Of a stretch of DNA of 64,000 bases, positions 1 through 8,621 are shown piece after piece; the first letter of the stretch is position 1, and each line of letters begins with the position of its first letter. The notes under the pieces were generated by a model. The model made no database searches. It saw nothing but the letters and a program-made list of their open reading frames with translations, and was not told where the DNA came from. Where the stretch lies: NCBI RefSeq assembly GCF_902374955.1, contig NZ_CABKRX010000030.1, positions 1 to 64,000 on the forward strand. The letters run 5' to 3'. The position numbers and the translations under genes were made by a program. Source of the stretch: Bacillus massilioanorexius. GTDB lineage: Bacteria > Bacillota > Bacilli > Bacillales > DSM-1321.

Positions 1-507
1 GCCAGGCATGGCAACTATCTAGGTGGTGAAAGTCCACTGTGGGGGTACACATCGACCAACCACTAAGGAAGCGCAAGGTACTTATCGTGAGGTAAGGGCT
101 AAAGGAAGCGTGGAATAAAATCTTGGCTCGACGAACAGAAATCTGATACCAAGGCTCTGTAAAGGGATGAGGCTCCTAAACAAGTCAAAGTCCAAAAGAT
201 GTGCGTAACTTTATAGAGTAAATCAGGCGAGTAAAAGAGGAAAGATAGTTGGCTTACCCTGGGAGGTCTTGCGAATGTACAGTCGTACAGTCGAAAAAGG
301 TTAATCGCAAGAAGTCAGCAGAAGCCATAATAGTGAAAAAAAAAAAAAATTTTTTTCATGAAGGGCTGAACAATTTATAGTGTTTCAACGCCACGAATGC
401 GTAAGTGACGTACTCCGAATGTGTTAATGGGGAAAGTATGAGCGTATCTCAGAGGATAACCAAAAAGGAGCTATCACTTACTACGTGAGAGGAAAGGAGA
501 AACGAGT

Positions 508-1782
508 GTGGAACTTTTAGAAAAGATTCTAAGCAATCAAAATATGAATGAAGCTTACTTACGCGTTTATAAAAATAAAGGTGCAAGTGGAGTCGATGGA
601 GTAACAGTCGATGAACTAAAGCAATATCTGAAAGAGAATAAGGATGAGCTGCGTAAGCGCATCAGAACAAGAAAATACCAACCACAAGCTGCCTTAAGAG
701 TGGAGATTCCAAAAGAAAATGGTAAGATGCGCAAATTGGGAATACCAACAGTAGTGGATCGAGTCGTTCAACAAGCCATCCATCAAGTTCTCAGTCCGAT
801 ATTTGAAGAGCAGTTCAGTGAATTCAGTTACGGTTTTAGACCAAAAAGAAGTTGTGAGATGGCTATCATAAAGAGCTTGGAATTTCTGAATGATGGATAT
901 GATTGGGTAGTGGATATTGACCTTGAAAGATTCTTCGATACAGTTCATCACGATAAACTCATGCGAATCATATCTAACACAATTAAGGATGGAGATGTGA
1001 TTTCTTTAATAAGAAAGTACTTAGTCAGTGGAGTTATGGTGAACGGAAATTATGAAGAAACACCAATTGGAACTCCGCAAGGAGGGAACCTCAGTCCACT
1101 ATTGAGCAATATTATGTTGAACGAACTGGATAAGGAACTAGAAGGTAGAGAACTTCCATTCGTGAGATACGCTGATGACGCTCTTATCTTTGTTAAGAGC
1201 GAGAAAGCAGCGAATAGAGTGATGACATCAATCGTGAGATTTATAGAAAAGAAATTAGGATTGAAAGTCAATGTAGAAAAGAGTAAGGTATCTCGCCCAG
1301 AAGATTTGAAATTCTTAGGGTTTGGATATTACTATGATTTTAAAAATAAGAAATATCAAGTGAAGCCACATCTCACTTCCATACAGAAATTTCAAAGAAA
1401 GCTTCGCCGACTGACTAAGCGAAATTGGAGTATTTCGTTAGACAATCGAATAGTGAAATTAAAACAAGTTATATTCGGATGGGTCAATTACTTCAGAATA
1501 GCAAACATGAAGAAAGTAACAGAACGAATAGATACGAAGTTACGCTCAAGAATTAGGGTAATCATTTGGAAGCAATGGAAGGTACTTAGGAAACAAATTA
1601 AATCGCTCATTCAACTAGGGATTCCGAAGGAAGAAGCGAAAGGATTGGCCTTCTGTCGAAAAGGCTACCGATATATAGGATTATCGAAAGTTGTTCAAAG
1701 AGCACTTTCGAATCAAAGACTAAAGCAGAGGGGAATACCCTCTGCTTTAGAACACTATCTGAAAGTACACACTGTAATATAA
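508..1782 (+). CDS. ltrA: Group II intron-encoded reverse transcriptase/maturase
   Basis: A 424-residue intron-encoded protein that should help its host intron splice and reverse-transcribe it during retrohoming. The RT domain covers about residues 50-280 with the catalytic YADD box at 221-224 and the 'TPQGGNLSPLL' motif just before it. A maturase (domain X) follows at about 300-390, including the 'GWVNYFRIA' motif. No HNH endonuclease domain follows, so it is of the short (about 420 aa) class C/D type; I cannot separate these two classes by eye. The GTG start at 508 is preceded by a GGAAAGGAGA ribosome site. The ORF is intact and lies in domain IV, with domain V only 5 bases after its stop. 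Confidence 0.93.
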   Translation: MELLEKILSNQNMNEAYLRVYKNKGASGVDGVTVDELKQYLKENKDELRKRIRTRKYQPQAALRVEIPKENGKMRKLGIPTVVDRVVQQAIHQVLSPIFEEQFSEFSYGFRPKRSCEMAIIKSLEFLNDGYDWVVDIDLERFFDTVHHDKLMRIISNTIKDGDVISLIRKYLVSGVMVNGNYEETPIGTPQGGNLSPLLSNIMLNELDKELEGRELPFVRYADDALIFVKSEKAANRVMTSIVRFIEKKLGLKVNVEKSKVSRPEDLKFLGFGYYYDFKNKKYQVKPHLTSIQKFQRKLRRLTKRNWSISLDNRIVKLKQVIFGWVNYFRIANMKKVTERIDTKLRSRIRVIIWKQWKVLRKQIKSLIQLGIPKEEAKGLAFCRKGYRYIGLSKVVQRALSNQRLKQRGIPSALEHYLKVHTVI

Positions 1783-1787
1783 ATTGA

Positions 1788-1865
1788 AACGCCGTATACG
1801 CGAACCGTACGTACGGTGTTGGGAGAGGGGCGAAAATAAATCATTTTATTTTCCCTCTACTCGAT
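1788..1865 (+). ncRNA. Group II intron domains V and VI
   Basis: Domain V is a 33-nt hairpin whose outer strands AACGCCGTA and TACGGTGTT pair (with G-U pairs) and carry a CGC-type catalytic triad instead of the more common AGC. Domain VI follows as GAGGG..CCCTC with an inner AAAATAAA/TTTATTTT stem, and its 3' strand CTCTACTCGAT would hold the branch-point A. The intact V/VI pair argues that the intron is still capable of splicing. Confidence 0.75.
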
Positions 1866-1919
1866 TGTAAAAGAAAAATCCGAATGATTAAACAACAAAA
1901 AGGTCAGCCAAATAGTAAA

Positions 1920-2042
1920 CCGACGAAGGAGAAGCAAGAAGGTCGAGGACATGAAGGAGTGACGCCCGGAATGTACAATGTACATGAGGACGGAACGAGT
2001 GAAATGGACGAAGAGATTCGCTGCTTATCGTTCGTCGGCATT
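1920..2042 (+). repeat. Dispersed-repeat-like sequence joined to a 5S rRNA fragment
   Basis: This non-coding stretch contains the segments GACGCCCGGAATGTACA and ACATGAGGACGGAACGAGTG. I recall closely similar text, often mis-annotated as small ORFs, at many places in Bacillus genomes; that is memory, not a search. It runs directly into the truncated 5S sequence at 2043 without a visible boundary. The 68-codon ORF through it (1884-2090) ends inside the rRNA fragment and is not believed to be a gene. Confidence 0.45.
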
Positions 2043-2110
2043 CGAACACGGAAGTTAGCGCCGATGGTAGTTGGGGGTCTCCCCCTATGAGAGTAGGACG
2101 TTGCCAGGCA
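2043..2110 (+). pseudogene. Truncated 5S rRNA (3' part only)
   Basis: The sequence from CGAACACGGAAGTTA to the end GGACGTTGCCAGGC is recognisable Bacillus 5S rRNA. About 45 nt of the 5' part are absent. Roughly nine bases are also missing internally: GAAGTTA is followed at once by GCGCCGATGG, where AGCTCTTC-type sequence normally intervenes. Without the 5' strand, helix I cannot form, so it is a remnant rather than a working 5S gene. In B. subtilis an rRNA operon (rrnW) lies just upstream of ctsR, so this is plausibly the scar of that operon's tail. Confidence 0.75.
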
Positions 2111-2114
2111 AAGC

Positions 2115-2145
2115 AAAAGACCAACTGAGATGTTGGTCTTTTTTT
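2115..2145 (+). terminator. rRNA-operon type terminator
   Basis: AAAGACCAAC and GTTGGTCTTT form a 10-bp stem with the six-base loop TGAGAT, followed by a T run. It directly follows the 5S remnant, as in Bacillus rrn operons. Confidence 0.9.
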
Positions 2146-2368
2146 GTTGTCTATAAGAAGGTGTGTATAATTATGTTACAAAAAAGCAGGAGAACAAAAA
2201 TAAAAAGTGAATATAATAAAATATGAAATAGAAAACGAGATAATAAATCTCTTCCATGAAGAAAAGAATAATTAAAAAGAGCATTTTTTACGTTAAGATT
2301 ATGAGAAAATGAGGTATAAATAAGGGGAGAGTTTGGCGAATATAGAGTATATAGTAAAGACACCTGAG

Positions 2369-2417
2369 TTGCAAAAAGGTGTTCTTTCCAATATAATTAT
2401 AGTCAAATATAGTCAAA
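2369..2417 (+). promoter_or_regulatory. ctsR promoter with CtsR operator
   Basis: A sigma-A type promoter TTGCAA (2369-2374), 17-nt spacer, TATAAT (2392-2397). The direct heptad repeat AGTCAAA-TAT-AGTCAAA (2401-2417), followed by a further partial AGTCAA-like copy, matches the CtsR consensus RGTCAAANNNRGTCAAA. It covers the expected transcription start, so CtsR bound here would block its own operon. This is the classical autoregulation of class III heat-shock genes. Confidence 0.9.
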
Positions 2418-2479
2418 GTCAAGAGGAATGTTATTTATGCTGAGCAATCAAGATGTTAACGCAGATTGGAGGGGGTAAG

Positions 2480-2941
2480 ATGAAAAATATATCTGACATA
2501 ATTGAAACTTACTTAAAGAATGTGCTTAGTAATAGTGAGAAGGACATTGTAATAATAAAAAGAAGCGAAATAGCGGATAAATTTCAATGTGTGCCTTCTC
2601 AAATCAATTATGTCATTAATACTCGTTTTACAACTGAAAAGGGATATGTAGTCGAAAGTAAACGTGGTGGTGGTGGTTTTATCCGTATTGCCAAAGTACA
2701 ATTGTATGATTATGCTCAGATTGTTGATCAGCTACTCAACCTCATTGACACAAAACTTCCTCAACAAATGGCAGAAAATATGATTTTTAGACTTGTAGAA
2801 GAGAAAATCATTAGTGAACGTGAAGCGAAAATTATGCTAAGCGTTATTAGCAGCTCGGTTTTAATGATTGAATTACCTTATCGAGATGAGCTTAGAGCTC
2901 GAATGATGAAGGCAATGCTTACTAGTCTTAAATACCAATAG
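2480..2941 (+). CDS. ctsR: Transcriptional repressor CtsR
   Basis: Repressor of class III heat-shock genes (clpC operon, clpP, clpE). The 153-residue product has an N-terminal winged helix-turn-helix (about residues 1-70) with the glycine-rich wing 'RGGGGFIRI' that enters the DNA minor groove, and a C-terminal dimerisation domain. The ATG at 2480 is chosen over the upstream in-frame ATG at 2453 because a strong GGAGGGGG ribosome site lies just before it and because it gives the usual family length (about 153). First gene of ctsR-mcsA-mcsB-clpC and controlled by the operator at 2401. Confidence 0.96.
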   Translation: MKNISDIIETYLKNVLSNSEKDIVIIKRSEIADKFQCVPSQINYVINTRFTTEKGYVVESKRGGGGFIRIAKVQLYDYAQIVDQLLNLIDTKLPQQMAENMIFRLVEEKIISEREAKIMLSVISSSVLMIELPYRDELRARMMKAMLTSLKYQ

Positions 2942-2961
2942 ATTTTAGAAGAGGTGTTGTG

Positions 2962-3516
2962 ATGATTTGCCAAGAGTGCAAACAGAACCCGGCTACTCTT
3001 CATTTTACAAAGATTGTTAATGGGGAAAAAACAGAAGTTCATTTGTGTGAAAAGTGTTCGCAGGAAAAAAGTGAATTGTTAATGCTAAATGGTGGTCCTA
3101 GCTTTTCCATTAATAGCTTATTAGCCGGCTTATTAAATATAGATCAAAACTTTACTCCAAAGCAACAAAATGCATTTTCGCATCCTGATGATATTCATTG
3201 TGAACATTGTCATATGAGTTACCCACAATTCGCTCGTCTTGGAAGATTTGGCTGTTCTAATTGTTATAAGTCTTTTCAAAATCAGCTCGAGCCTATATTA
3301 AAGCGACTTCATAGTGGAAATTCTACTCATACGGGAAAGATCCCCAAAAGAATTGGTGGCAATATTTCACTTCGAAAAAAAATAGAAGATTTAAAGCAAG
3401 AACTTACAATTAGTATTATTCATGAAGAATTTGAGAAGGCTGCTGAGATTAGAGATGAAATTCGAGCACTTGAAAAAAGATCAGGTAACTCTGAGAAAAG
3501 GAGTGACCTTGATTGA
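2962..3516 (+). CDS. mcsA: McsA, activator/adaptor of the McsB arginine kinase
   Basis: Zinc-binding partner of McsB in CtsR and ClpC regulation. The N-terminal half carries four pairs of cysteines (CQEC, CEKC, CEHC, CSNC), the known metal-binding arrangement. The C-terminus has a UVR-like coiled helix hairpin (about 140-178). The start could be GTG 2959 or ATG 2962; the latter matches the 'MICQEC' family N-terminus and has GAGGTG about seven bases upstream. Its stop overlaps the mcsB start by four bases, suggesting coupled translation. Confidence 0.95.
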   Translation: MICQECKQNPATLHFTKIVNGEKTEVHLCEKCSQEKSELLMLNGGPSFSINSLLAGLLNIDQNFTPKQQNAFSHPDDIHCEHCHMSYPQFARLGRFGCSNCYKSFQNQLEPILKRLHSGNSTHTGKIPKRIGGNISLRKKIEDLKQELTISIIHEEFEKAAEIRDEIRALEKRSGNSEKRSDLD

Positions 3517-4580
3517 GTTTAGAACATTTTATACAACAGGCTCTAAGTCCTTGGATGAATGAAGAAGGACCTGAATCTGATATTGTTTTAAGTAGTCGAG
3601 TGCGTTTAGCAAGGAATCTGCAGGATTTTACTTTCTCGACACTTCTTCAAAATGAAGAGGCCAATGAGCTAATTGAGTTAATTGAAGAAAAATTTACGAC
3701 TTTAAAAGAAGAAAAAAAACTAGAACTAATTAAGATGTCTGCGATTCAACCATTAGAAAAAAGAATGTTAGTAGAGAAACATTTAATTAGTCCTCATCTA
3801 GCCCAAGAGTCTCCATTAGGAGCATGTTTTCTTTCTGATGATGAAAAAGTTAGTATTATGATTAATGAAGAAGATCATATCCGAATACAATGTCTTTTAT
3901 CGGGATTACAGTTAACCGAAGCACTACAGCTTGCGGATGATATTGATAATGAGATAGAAGAGCGTGTAGATTATGCCTTTGATGAAAAAAAGGGGTATCT
4001 AACTAGTTGCCCAACAAATGTAGGAACTGGTTTGCGAGCATCTGTAATGATGCACTTACCCGGATTAGTCCTTTCTCAAAGAATGAATCGTATCATACCA
4101 GCCATTAATCAATTAGGGCTCGTTGTTAGAGGAATATACGGTGAAGGTAGCGAAGCGTTAGGAAACATTTTTCAAATCTCGAATCAAATAACGCTAGGTA
4201 AATCAGAAAAAGAAATTGTTGAAGATTTAACTAGTGTGGTTCTGCAAATCATCGCTCAAGAAAGAATGGCTCGTGAAGCATTAGTCAAAACCTCTAACAT
4301 ACAATTAGAAGATAGAATATTTCGTTCGCTTGGAACTCTTTCTTACGCAAGAATTTTAGAATCAAAAGAAGCAGCAAAATGTCTATCTGATGTTAGATTA
4401 GGAATCGATTTGGGGTATATAAAAAATATCTCTAAATCCATTCTTAATGAGCTGATGATTTTAACTCAACCAGGATTTTTACAGCAATATGCACAGGGAC
4501 TGTTAAAGTCATCTGAAAGAGATCAAAGAAGAGCTGCTTTTATTAGAGAGCGTATAAATATGGAAAAACATAAAGAGTGA
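3513..4580 (+). CDS. mcsB: Protein arginine kinase McsB
   Basis: Phosphorylates arginines on proteins, marking them for ClpC-ClpP degradation, and inactivates CtsR under stress. The 355-residue protein has the phosphagen-kinase fold without the N-terminal creatine-kinase domain: the nucleotide-binding 'LSSRVRLARN' segment is near residue 27 and the 'CPTNVGTGLRASVM' catalytic segment near 166-180. The start is TTG at 3513, inside the end of mcsA, supported by the family N-terminus MSL.HF. Third gene of the CtsR operon. Confidence 0.96.
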   Translation: MSLEHFIQQALSPWMNEEGPESDIVLSSRVRLARNLQDFTFSTLLQNEEANELIELIEEKFTTLKEEKKLELIKMSAIQPLEKRMLVEKHLISPHLAQESPLGACFLSDDEKVSIMINEEDHIRIQCLLSGLQLTEALQLADDIDNEIEERVDYAFDEKKGYLTSCPTNVGTGLRASVMMHLPGLVLSQRMNRIIPAINQLGLVVRGIYGEGSEALGNIFQISNQITLGKSEKEIVEDLTSVVLQIIAQERMAREALVKTSNIQLEDRIFRSLGTLSYARILESKEAAKCLSDVRLGIDLGYIKNISKSILNELMILTQPGFLQQYAQGLLKSSERDQRRAAFIRERINMEKHKE

Positions 4581-4593
4581 GGAGGCATTACTT

Positions 4594-7035
4594 ATGATGT
4601 TTGGAAGGTTTACGGAGAGAGCCCAAAAGGTTTTAGCACTTGCACAAGAAGAGGCTATTCGATTAGGTCATAATAATATTGGAACGGAGCATATTTTACT
4701 TGGTCTAGTTCGTGAAGGCGATGGGATAGCTGCAAAAGCACTTTATGCATTAGGTTTAGGAGCTGAAAAAATTCAAAAAGAAGTTGAAAACTTAATTGGT
4801 CGAGGTCAAGATAGTGCGCAAACTATTCACTATACACCTAGAGCTAAAAAAGTTATTGAACTTTCAATGGATGAAGCTAGAAAACTTGGTCATTCCTATG
4901 TAGGTACAGAACATATTTTATTAGGTTTGATTCGTGAAGGAGAAGGCGTTGCTGCTAGAGTGTTAAACAATGTTGGAGTTAGCTTAAATAAGGCTCGTCA
5001 GCAAGTATTACAGCTACTCGGCAGTAATGAATCAGCAGGACATCAAGGTAATACATCGTCAGCGGCAAGTACGCCTACATTAGATAGTTTAGCGAGAGAT
5101 CTAACTGTGATTGCTCGTGAAGGTAGCTTAGATCCTGTGATTGGTAGAAGCAAAGAAATTCAGCGTGTTATTGAAGTGCTTAGTCGTCGTACAAAAAATA
5201 ACCCTGTATTAATCGGTGAACCCGGTGTAGGTAAAACAGCAATTGCTGAAGGATTAGCACAGCAAATTGTAAATAATGAAGTTCCTGAAATATTAAGAGA
5301 TAAGCGTGTTATGACGCTTGATATGGGTACTGTTGTAGCAGGAACGAAATACCGTGGTGAGTTTGAAGATAGATTGAAAAAGGTAATGGATGAAATTAGA
5401 GCAGCAGGGAATATCATTTTATTTATCGATGAATTGCACACGTTAATTGGTGCAGGGGGTGCTGAAGGTGCAATTGATGCTTCCAATATACTAAAACCTT
5501 CATTAGCTCGTGGAGAGTTACAATGTATTGGAGCTACAACGCTTGATGAATATCGTAAATATATTGAAAAAGACGCAGCTCTTGAAAGACGTTTTCAACC
5601 GATTCAAGTGGATGAACCATCAATCGATGAGTCTATTCAAATCCTAAAAGGGCTAAGAGATCGATATGAGGCACACCACAGAGTATCTATTACAGATGAT
5701 GCAATTGAGGCAGCGGTTAAACTTTCAGATAGATATATTTCTGATCGTTTCTTACCAGATAAAGCGATTGATTTAATTGATGAAGCTGGATCAAAGGTTC
5801 GATTAAGATCTTATACAACTCCTCCAAATTTAAAAGAATTGGAAGTTAAATTAGAGGAAGTTCGTAAAGAAAAAGACGCAGCTGTTCAAAGTCAAGAATT
5901 TGAGAAAGCCGCATCTTTACGTGATTCAGAACAACGATTAAGAGAAAAACTAGAAGAAACGAAAAAGACATGGAAAGAGCAGCAAGGAAAAGAGAATAGT
6001 GAAGTAACAGTTGATGATATTGCTACAGTAGTATCGAATTGGACTGGAGTTCCTGTTACTAAATTAGCTCAAACAGAAACTGAAAAACTTCTGAAAATGG
6101 AAGAGCTTCTTCATAAGCGAGTAATTGGTCAAGAAGAGGCAGTAAAAGCTGTTTCAAAAGCAGTTCGTCGTGCAAGAGCTGGCTTAAAGGATCCAAAACG
6201 ACCAGTTGGTTCATTTATTTTCTTAGGACCTACAGGGGTAGGGAAAACAGAACTTGCTAGAGCTTTAGCAGAAGCTATTTTTGGCGATGAAGATGCCATG
6301 ATTCGAGTAGATATGTCCGAATTTATGGAAAAACATTCGACTTCACGCTTAGTCGGTTCACCTCCAGGGTATGTAGGATTTGATGAAGGTGGTCAATTAA
6401 CAGAAAAGGTTCGAAGAAAACCTTATTCCGTTATCCTACTTGATGAAATCGAAAAAGCACATCCAGATGTGTTTAATATTTTACTACAGGTTCTTGATGA
6501 TGGTAGATTAACGGATTCTAAAGGTCGTACTGTTGATTTTAGAAATACCATCGTTATTATGACATCTAATGTAGGTGCTTCAGCACTTAAACGTAACAAA
6601 TATGTGGGCTTCAATATTCAAGATGAAGGTTCAGATTATAAAGACATGAAATCAAAAGTGTTGGAAGAATTGAAAAAGGCATTTCGTCCAGAGTTCCTTA
6701 ACCGAATTGATGAAATGATTGTATTCCATGCACTAGAGAAAAAGCATATCGAAGAAATTGTTCATTTAATGATAAATCAGCTTGTGAAACGATTAGACGA
6801 ACAAGACATACATGTAGAATTATCTGAACCAGCTATTGAAAAGATTGCTAAAGAAGGCTACGATCCAGAATATGGTGCTCGACCACTTCGCAGAGCTATT
6901 CAAAAACACGTAGAGGATCAATTATCTGAAGAATTATTAAAAGGTACTATTAAAAAAGGCCAACGAATCCTAGTTGATGTAGAGAACGGAGAGTTTTTAG
7001 TAAAGCCTGTAGAAAAAGTTTCCATCGGTAAATAG
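4594..7035 (+). CDS. clpC: ATP-dependent Clp protease ATPase subunit ClpC
   Basis: HSP100 unfoldase that feeds substrates, including arginine-phosphorylated proteins, to ClpP. The 813 residues contain two N-terminal Clp-N repeats (about 1-145), AAA-1 with Walker A GEPGVGKT near 208, an M-domain/UVR coiled coil (about 415-465), and AAA-2 with Walker A GPTGVGKT near 545, plus a 'YVGF' loop expected to dock ClpP. The first ATG (4594) is followed at once by a second; both lie after GAGGAGGC. Last gene of the ctsR operon, followed by a terminator. Confidence 0.97.
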   Translation: MMFGRFTERAQKVLALAQEEAIRLGHNNIGTEHILLGLVREGDGIAAKALYALGLGAEKIQKEVENLIGRGQDSAQTIHYTPRAKKVIELSMDEARKLGHSYVGTEHILLGLIREGEGVAARVLNNVGVSLNKARQQVLQLLGSNESAGHQGNTSSAASTPTLDSLARDLTVIAREGSLDPVIGRSKEIQRVIEVLSRRTKNNPVLIGEPGVGKTAIAEGLAQQIVNNEVPEILRDKRVMTLDMGTVVAGTKYRGEFEDRLKKVMDEIRAAGNIILFIDELHTLIGAGGAEGAIDASNILKPSLARGELQCIGATTLDEYRKYIEKDAALERRFQPIQVDEPSIDESIQILKGLRDRYEAHHRVSITDDAIEAAVKLSDRYISDRFLPDKAIDLIDEAGSKVRLRSYTTPPNLKELEVKLEEVRKEKDAAVQSQEFEKAASLRDSEQRLREKLEETKKTWKEQQGKENSEVTVDDIATVVSNWTGVPVTKLAQTETEKLLKMEELLHKRVIGQEEAVKAVSKAVRRARAGLKDPKRPVGSFIFLGPTGVGKTELARALAEAIFGDEDAMIRVDMSEFMEKHSTSRLVGSPPGYVGFDEGGQLTEKVRRKPYSVILLDEIEKAHPDVFNILLQVLDDGRLTDSKGRTVDFRNTIVIMTSNVGASALKRNKYVGFNIQDEGSDYKDMKSKVLEELKKAFRPEFLNRIDEMIVFHALEKKHIEEIVHLMINQLVKRLDEQDIHVELSEPAIEKIAKEGYDPEYGARPLRRAIQKHVEDQLSEELLKGTIKKGQRILVDVENGEFLVKPVEKVSIGK

Positions 7036-7044
7036 TCATCTTAG

Positions 7045-7080
7045 AAATGCACAGGGCTTTGTACGCTCTGTGCATTTTTT
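7045..7080 (+). terminator. Terminator after clpC
   Basis: AAATGCACAG pairs with CTGTGCATTT around a short loop, followed by T residues. Ends the ctsR operon. Confidence 0.9.
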
Positions 7081-7230
7081 AATCAATTTTTAAGAAAACT
7101 TTTTTATAATAATGATAAGTTATAGAAAATATACTTACTTGAACTGAAATTGTTTTATATACACGTGATTATTCATTTAAAATAAGCATATTTGAGGGAT
7201 AATACTAAATAAAATGAAGGGGGAAGATCG

Positions 7231-8619
7231 TTGGCAAAAAAGAAAACAAAATTTATATGTCAATCATGTGGTTATGAATCACCAAAATGGATGGGGAAGT
7301 GCCCTGGTTGTTCAGAGTGGAACAAGATGATTGAAGAAGTTGAATTTGTGAAACCACTTAGAAAAGGTGCTTTCACCCATAGCGATGCTCCAGGAAGCGC
7401 AGGAGTACGTGTGAAGGCAGCTCCTATTACAAGTATTGAAACTTCCATTGAATCTCGTATACAAACAGATTTAAGGGAATTAAATCGTGCGCTTGGAGGA
7501 GGAATCGTTCAAGGATCGTTAGTGTTAATTGGAGGCGATCCAGGGATTGGTAAATCGACTCTACTTCTACAGGTTTCTGCCCAACTGGCACAAAAAGGAC
7601 AAAAAGTCTTGTATGTATCTGGAGAAGAGTCGGTTAAACAAACGAAGCTAAGAGCAGATCGTCTAGGCACTGTTTCGGACCATTTGTTTGTTTTTTCAGA
7701 AACAGATATGGATTATATTGAACAAACAATAGAAGAAGTTCAACCTAATTTAGTCATTATTGATTCTATACAGACAGTCTTTCAGCCAGAAGTAACATCA
7801 GCGCCTGGTAGTGTATCACAAGTAAGAGAATGTACAGCTTCTCTCATGAGAATTGCCAAGACAAGAGGAATTGCTATATTTATCGTCGGCCATGTTACAA
7901 AGGAAGGAAATATTGCTGGACCAAGATTATTAGAGCATATGGTGGATACAGTTCTCTATTTTGAAGGAGAAAGACATCACACGTATCGAATCGTAAGGGC
8001 TGTAAAAAATCGTTTTGGTTCGACAAATGAAATGGGTATTTTTGAAATGAAAGAGCATGGCTTAGAAGAAGTGGAAAATCCATCTGAAATTTTTCTAGAA
8101 GAACGCTCACAAGGCGCTTCTGGTTCTACAGTGTGTGCTTCCATGGAAGGAACAAGACCAGTTTTAGTCGAAATCCAAGCACTAATTTCACCTACTAGTT
8201 TTGGTAATCCACGAAGAATGGCGACGGGAATTGATTATAACCGCGTATCATTATTGATGGCGGTATTGGAAAAAAGAGTAGGTTTGCTTCTGCAAAATCA
8301 AGATGCATACTTGAAGGTAGCGGGTGGTGTTAAGCTTGATGAGCCAGCAATTGATTTAGCTATTGCCGTGAGTATTGCTTCGAGCTTCCGCGATCAGCCG
8401 ACTAAGCAGACAGATTGTATTATAGGCGAAGTAGGTTTAACAGGTGAAGTGAGAAGAGTTTCAAGAATTGAACAAAGGGTTCAAGAAGCAGCAAAATTAG
8501 GATTTGAACGAGTAATTATACCAGAAAATAATATCGGGGGCTGGAATCCGCCAAGAGGAATAGAAATAGTAGGGGTATCGACGGTTTCAGAAGCATTGAG
8601 ACAGGCATTAGGAGGATAA
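7231..8619 (+). CDS. radA: DNA repair protein RadA (Sms)
   Basis: RecA-like ATPase/branch-migration helicase acting in recombination. The 462-residue protein has the N-terminal C4 zinc finger (CQSC at 10-13, CPGC at 24-27), Walker A GGDPGIGKST near 101-110, the RadA-specific KNRFG motif near 259, and a Lon-protease-like C-terminal domain lacking catalytic function in this family. The start is TTG after a GGGGGAAG ribosome site. disA follows two bases after its stop, so the two are co-translated, as in B. subtilis. Confidence 0.97.
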   Translation: MAKKKTKFICQSCGYESPKWMGKCPGCSEWNKMIEEVEFVKPLRKGAFTHSDAPGSAGVRVKAAPITSIETSIESRIQTDLRELNRALGGGIVQGSLVLIGGDPGIGKSTLLLQVSAQLAQKGQKVLYVSGEESVKQTKLRADRLGTVSDHLFVFSETDMDYIEQTIEEVQPNLVIIDSIQTVFQPEVTSAPGSVSQVRECTASLMRIAKTRGIAIFIVGHVTKEGNIAGPRLLEHMVDTVLYFEGERHHTYRIVRAVKNRFGSTNEMGIFEMKEHGLEEVENPSEIFLEERSQGASGSTVCASMEGTRPVLVEIQALISPTSFGNPRRMATGIDYNRVSLLMAVLEKRVGLLLQNQDAYLKVAGGVKLDEPAIDLAIAVSIASSFRDQPTKQTDCIIGEVGLTGEVRRVSRIEQRVQEAAKLGFERVIIPENNIGGWNPPRGIEIVGVSTVSEALRQALGG

Positions 8620-8621
8620 AT

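Larger units (their letters stand above)
1..1865 (+). mobile_element. Group II intron with internal RT/maturase ORF (5' end just outside window)
   Basis: A self-splicing retroelement. The first 500 bases read as intron domains I-IV: they contain the 'GGTGAAAGTCC' type segment (26-37) and the 'GTCAGCAGAAGCCATA' and 'GAAGGGCTGAAC' segments (315-371) common before intron-encoded RT genes. The ORF lies at 508-1782, followed by a domain V hairpin (1788-1820) and a domain VI hairpin ending near 1865. The window opens with 'GCCAGGCATGG', which fits a 5' end of the GTGCGCC type with about four bases missing, so the intron is probably almost complete; this is inference from memory of such introns. The exact 3' splice site (about 1865) is estimated from the end of domain VI. 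The element sits next to an rRNA remnant. Confidence 0.85.

Noticed and set aside
1884..2090. 68-codon ORF over the repeat and 5S remnant
   Set aside because: It reads into the rRNA fragment and has no family support; repeat sequences of this kind are often mis-called as small proteins.
2043..2110. Functional 5S rRNA gene
   Set aside because: Lacks the 5' third and an internal segment, so helix I and domain structure cannot form.
5160..5486. 108-codon minus-strand ORF in clpC and similar antisense ORFs in rpoB, rpoC, tuf, rplK and ecf genes
   Set aside because: All are shadows of strongly conserved + strand genes, without ribosome sites or family resemblance.
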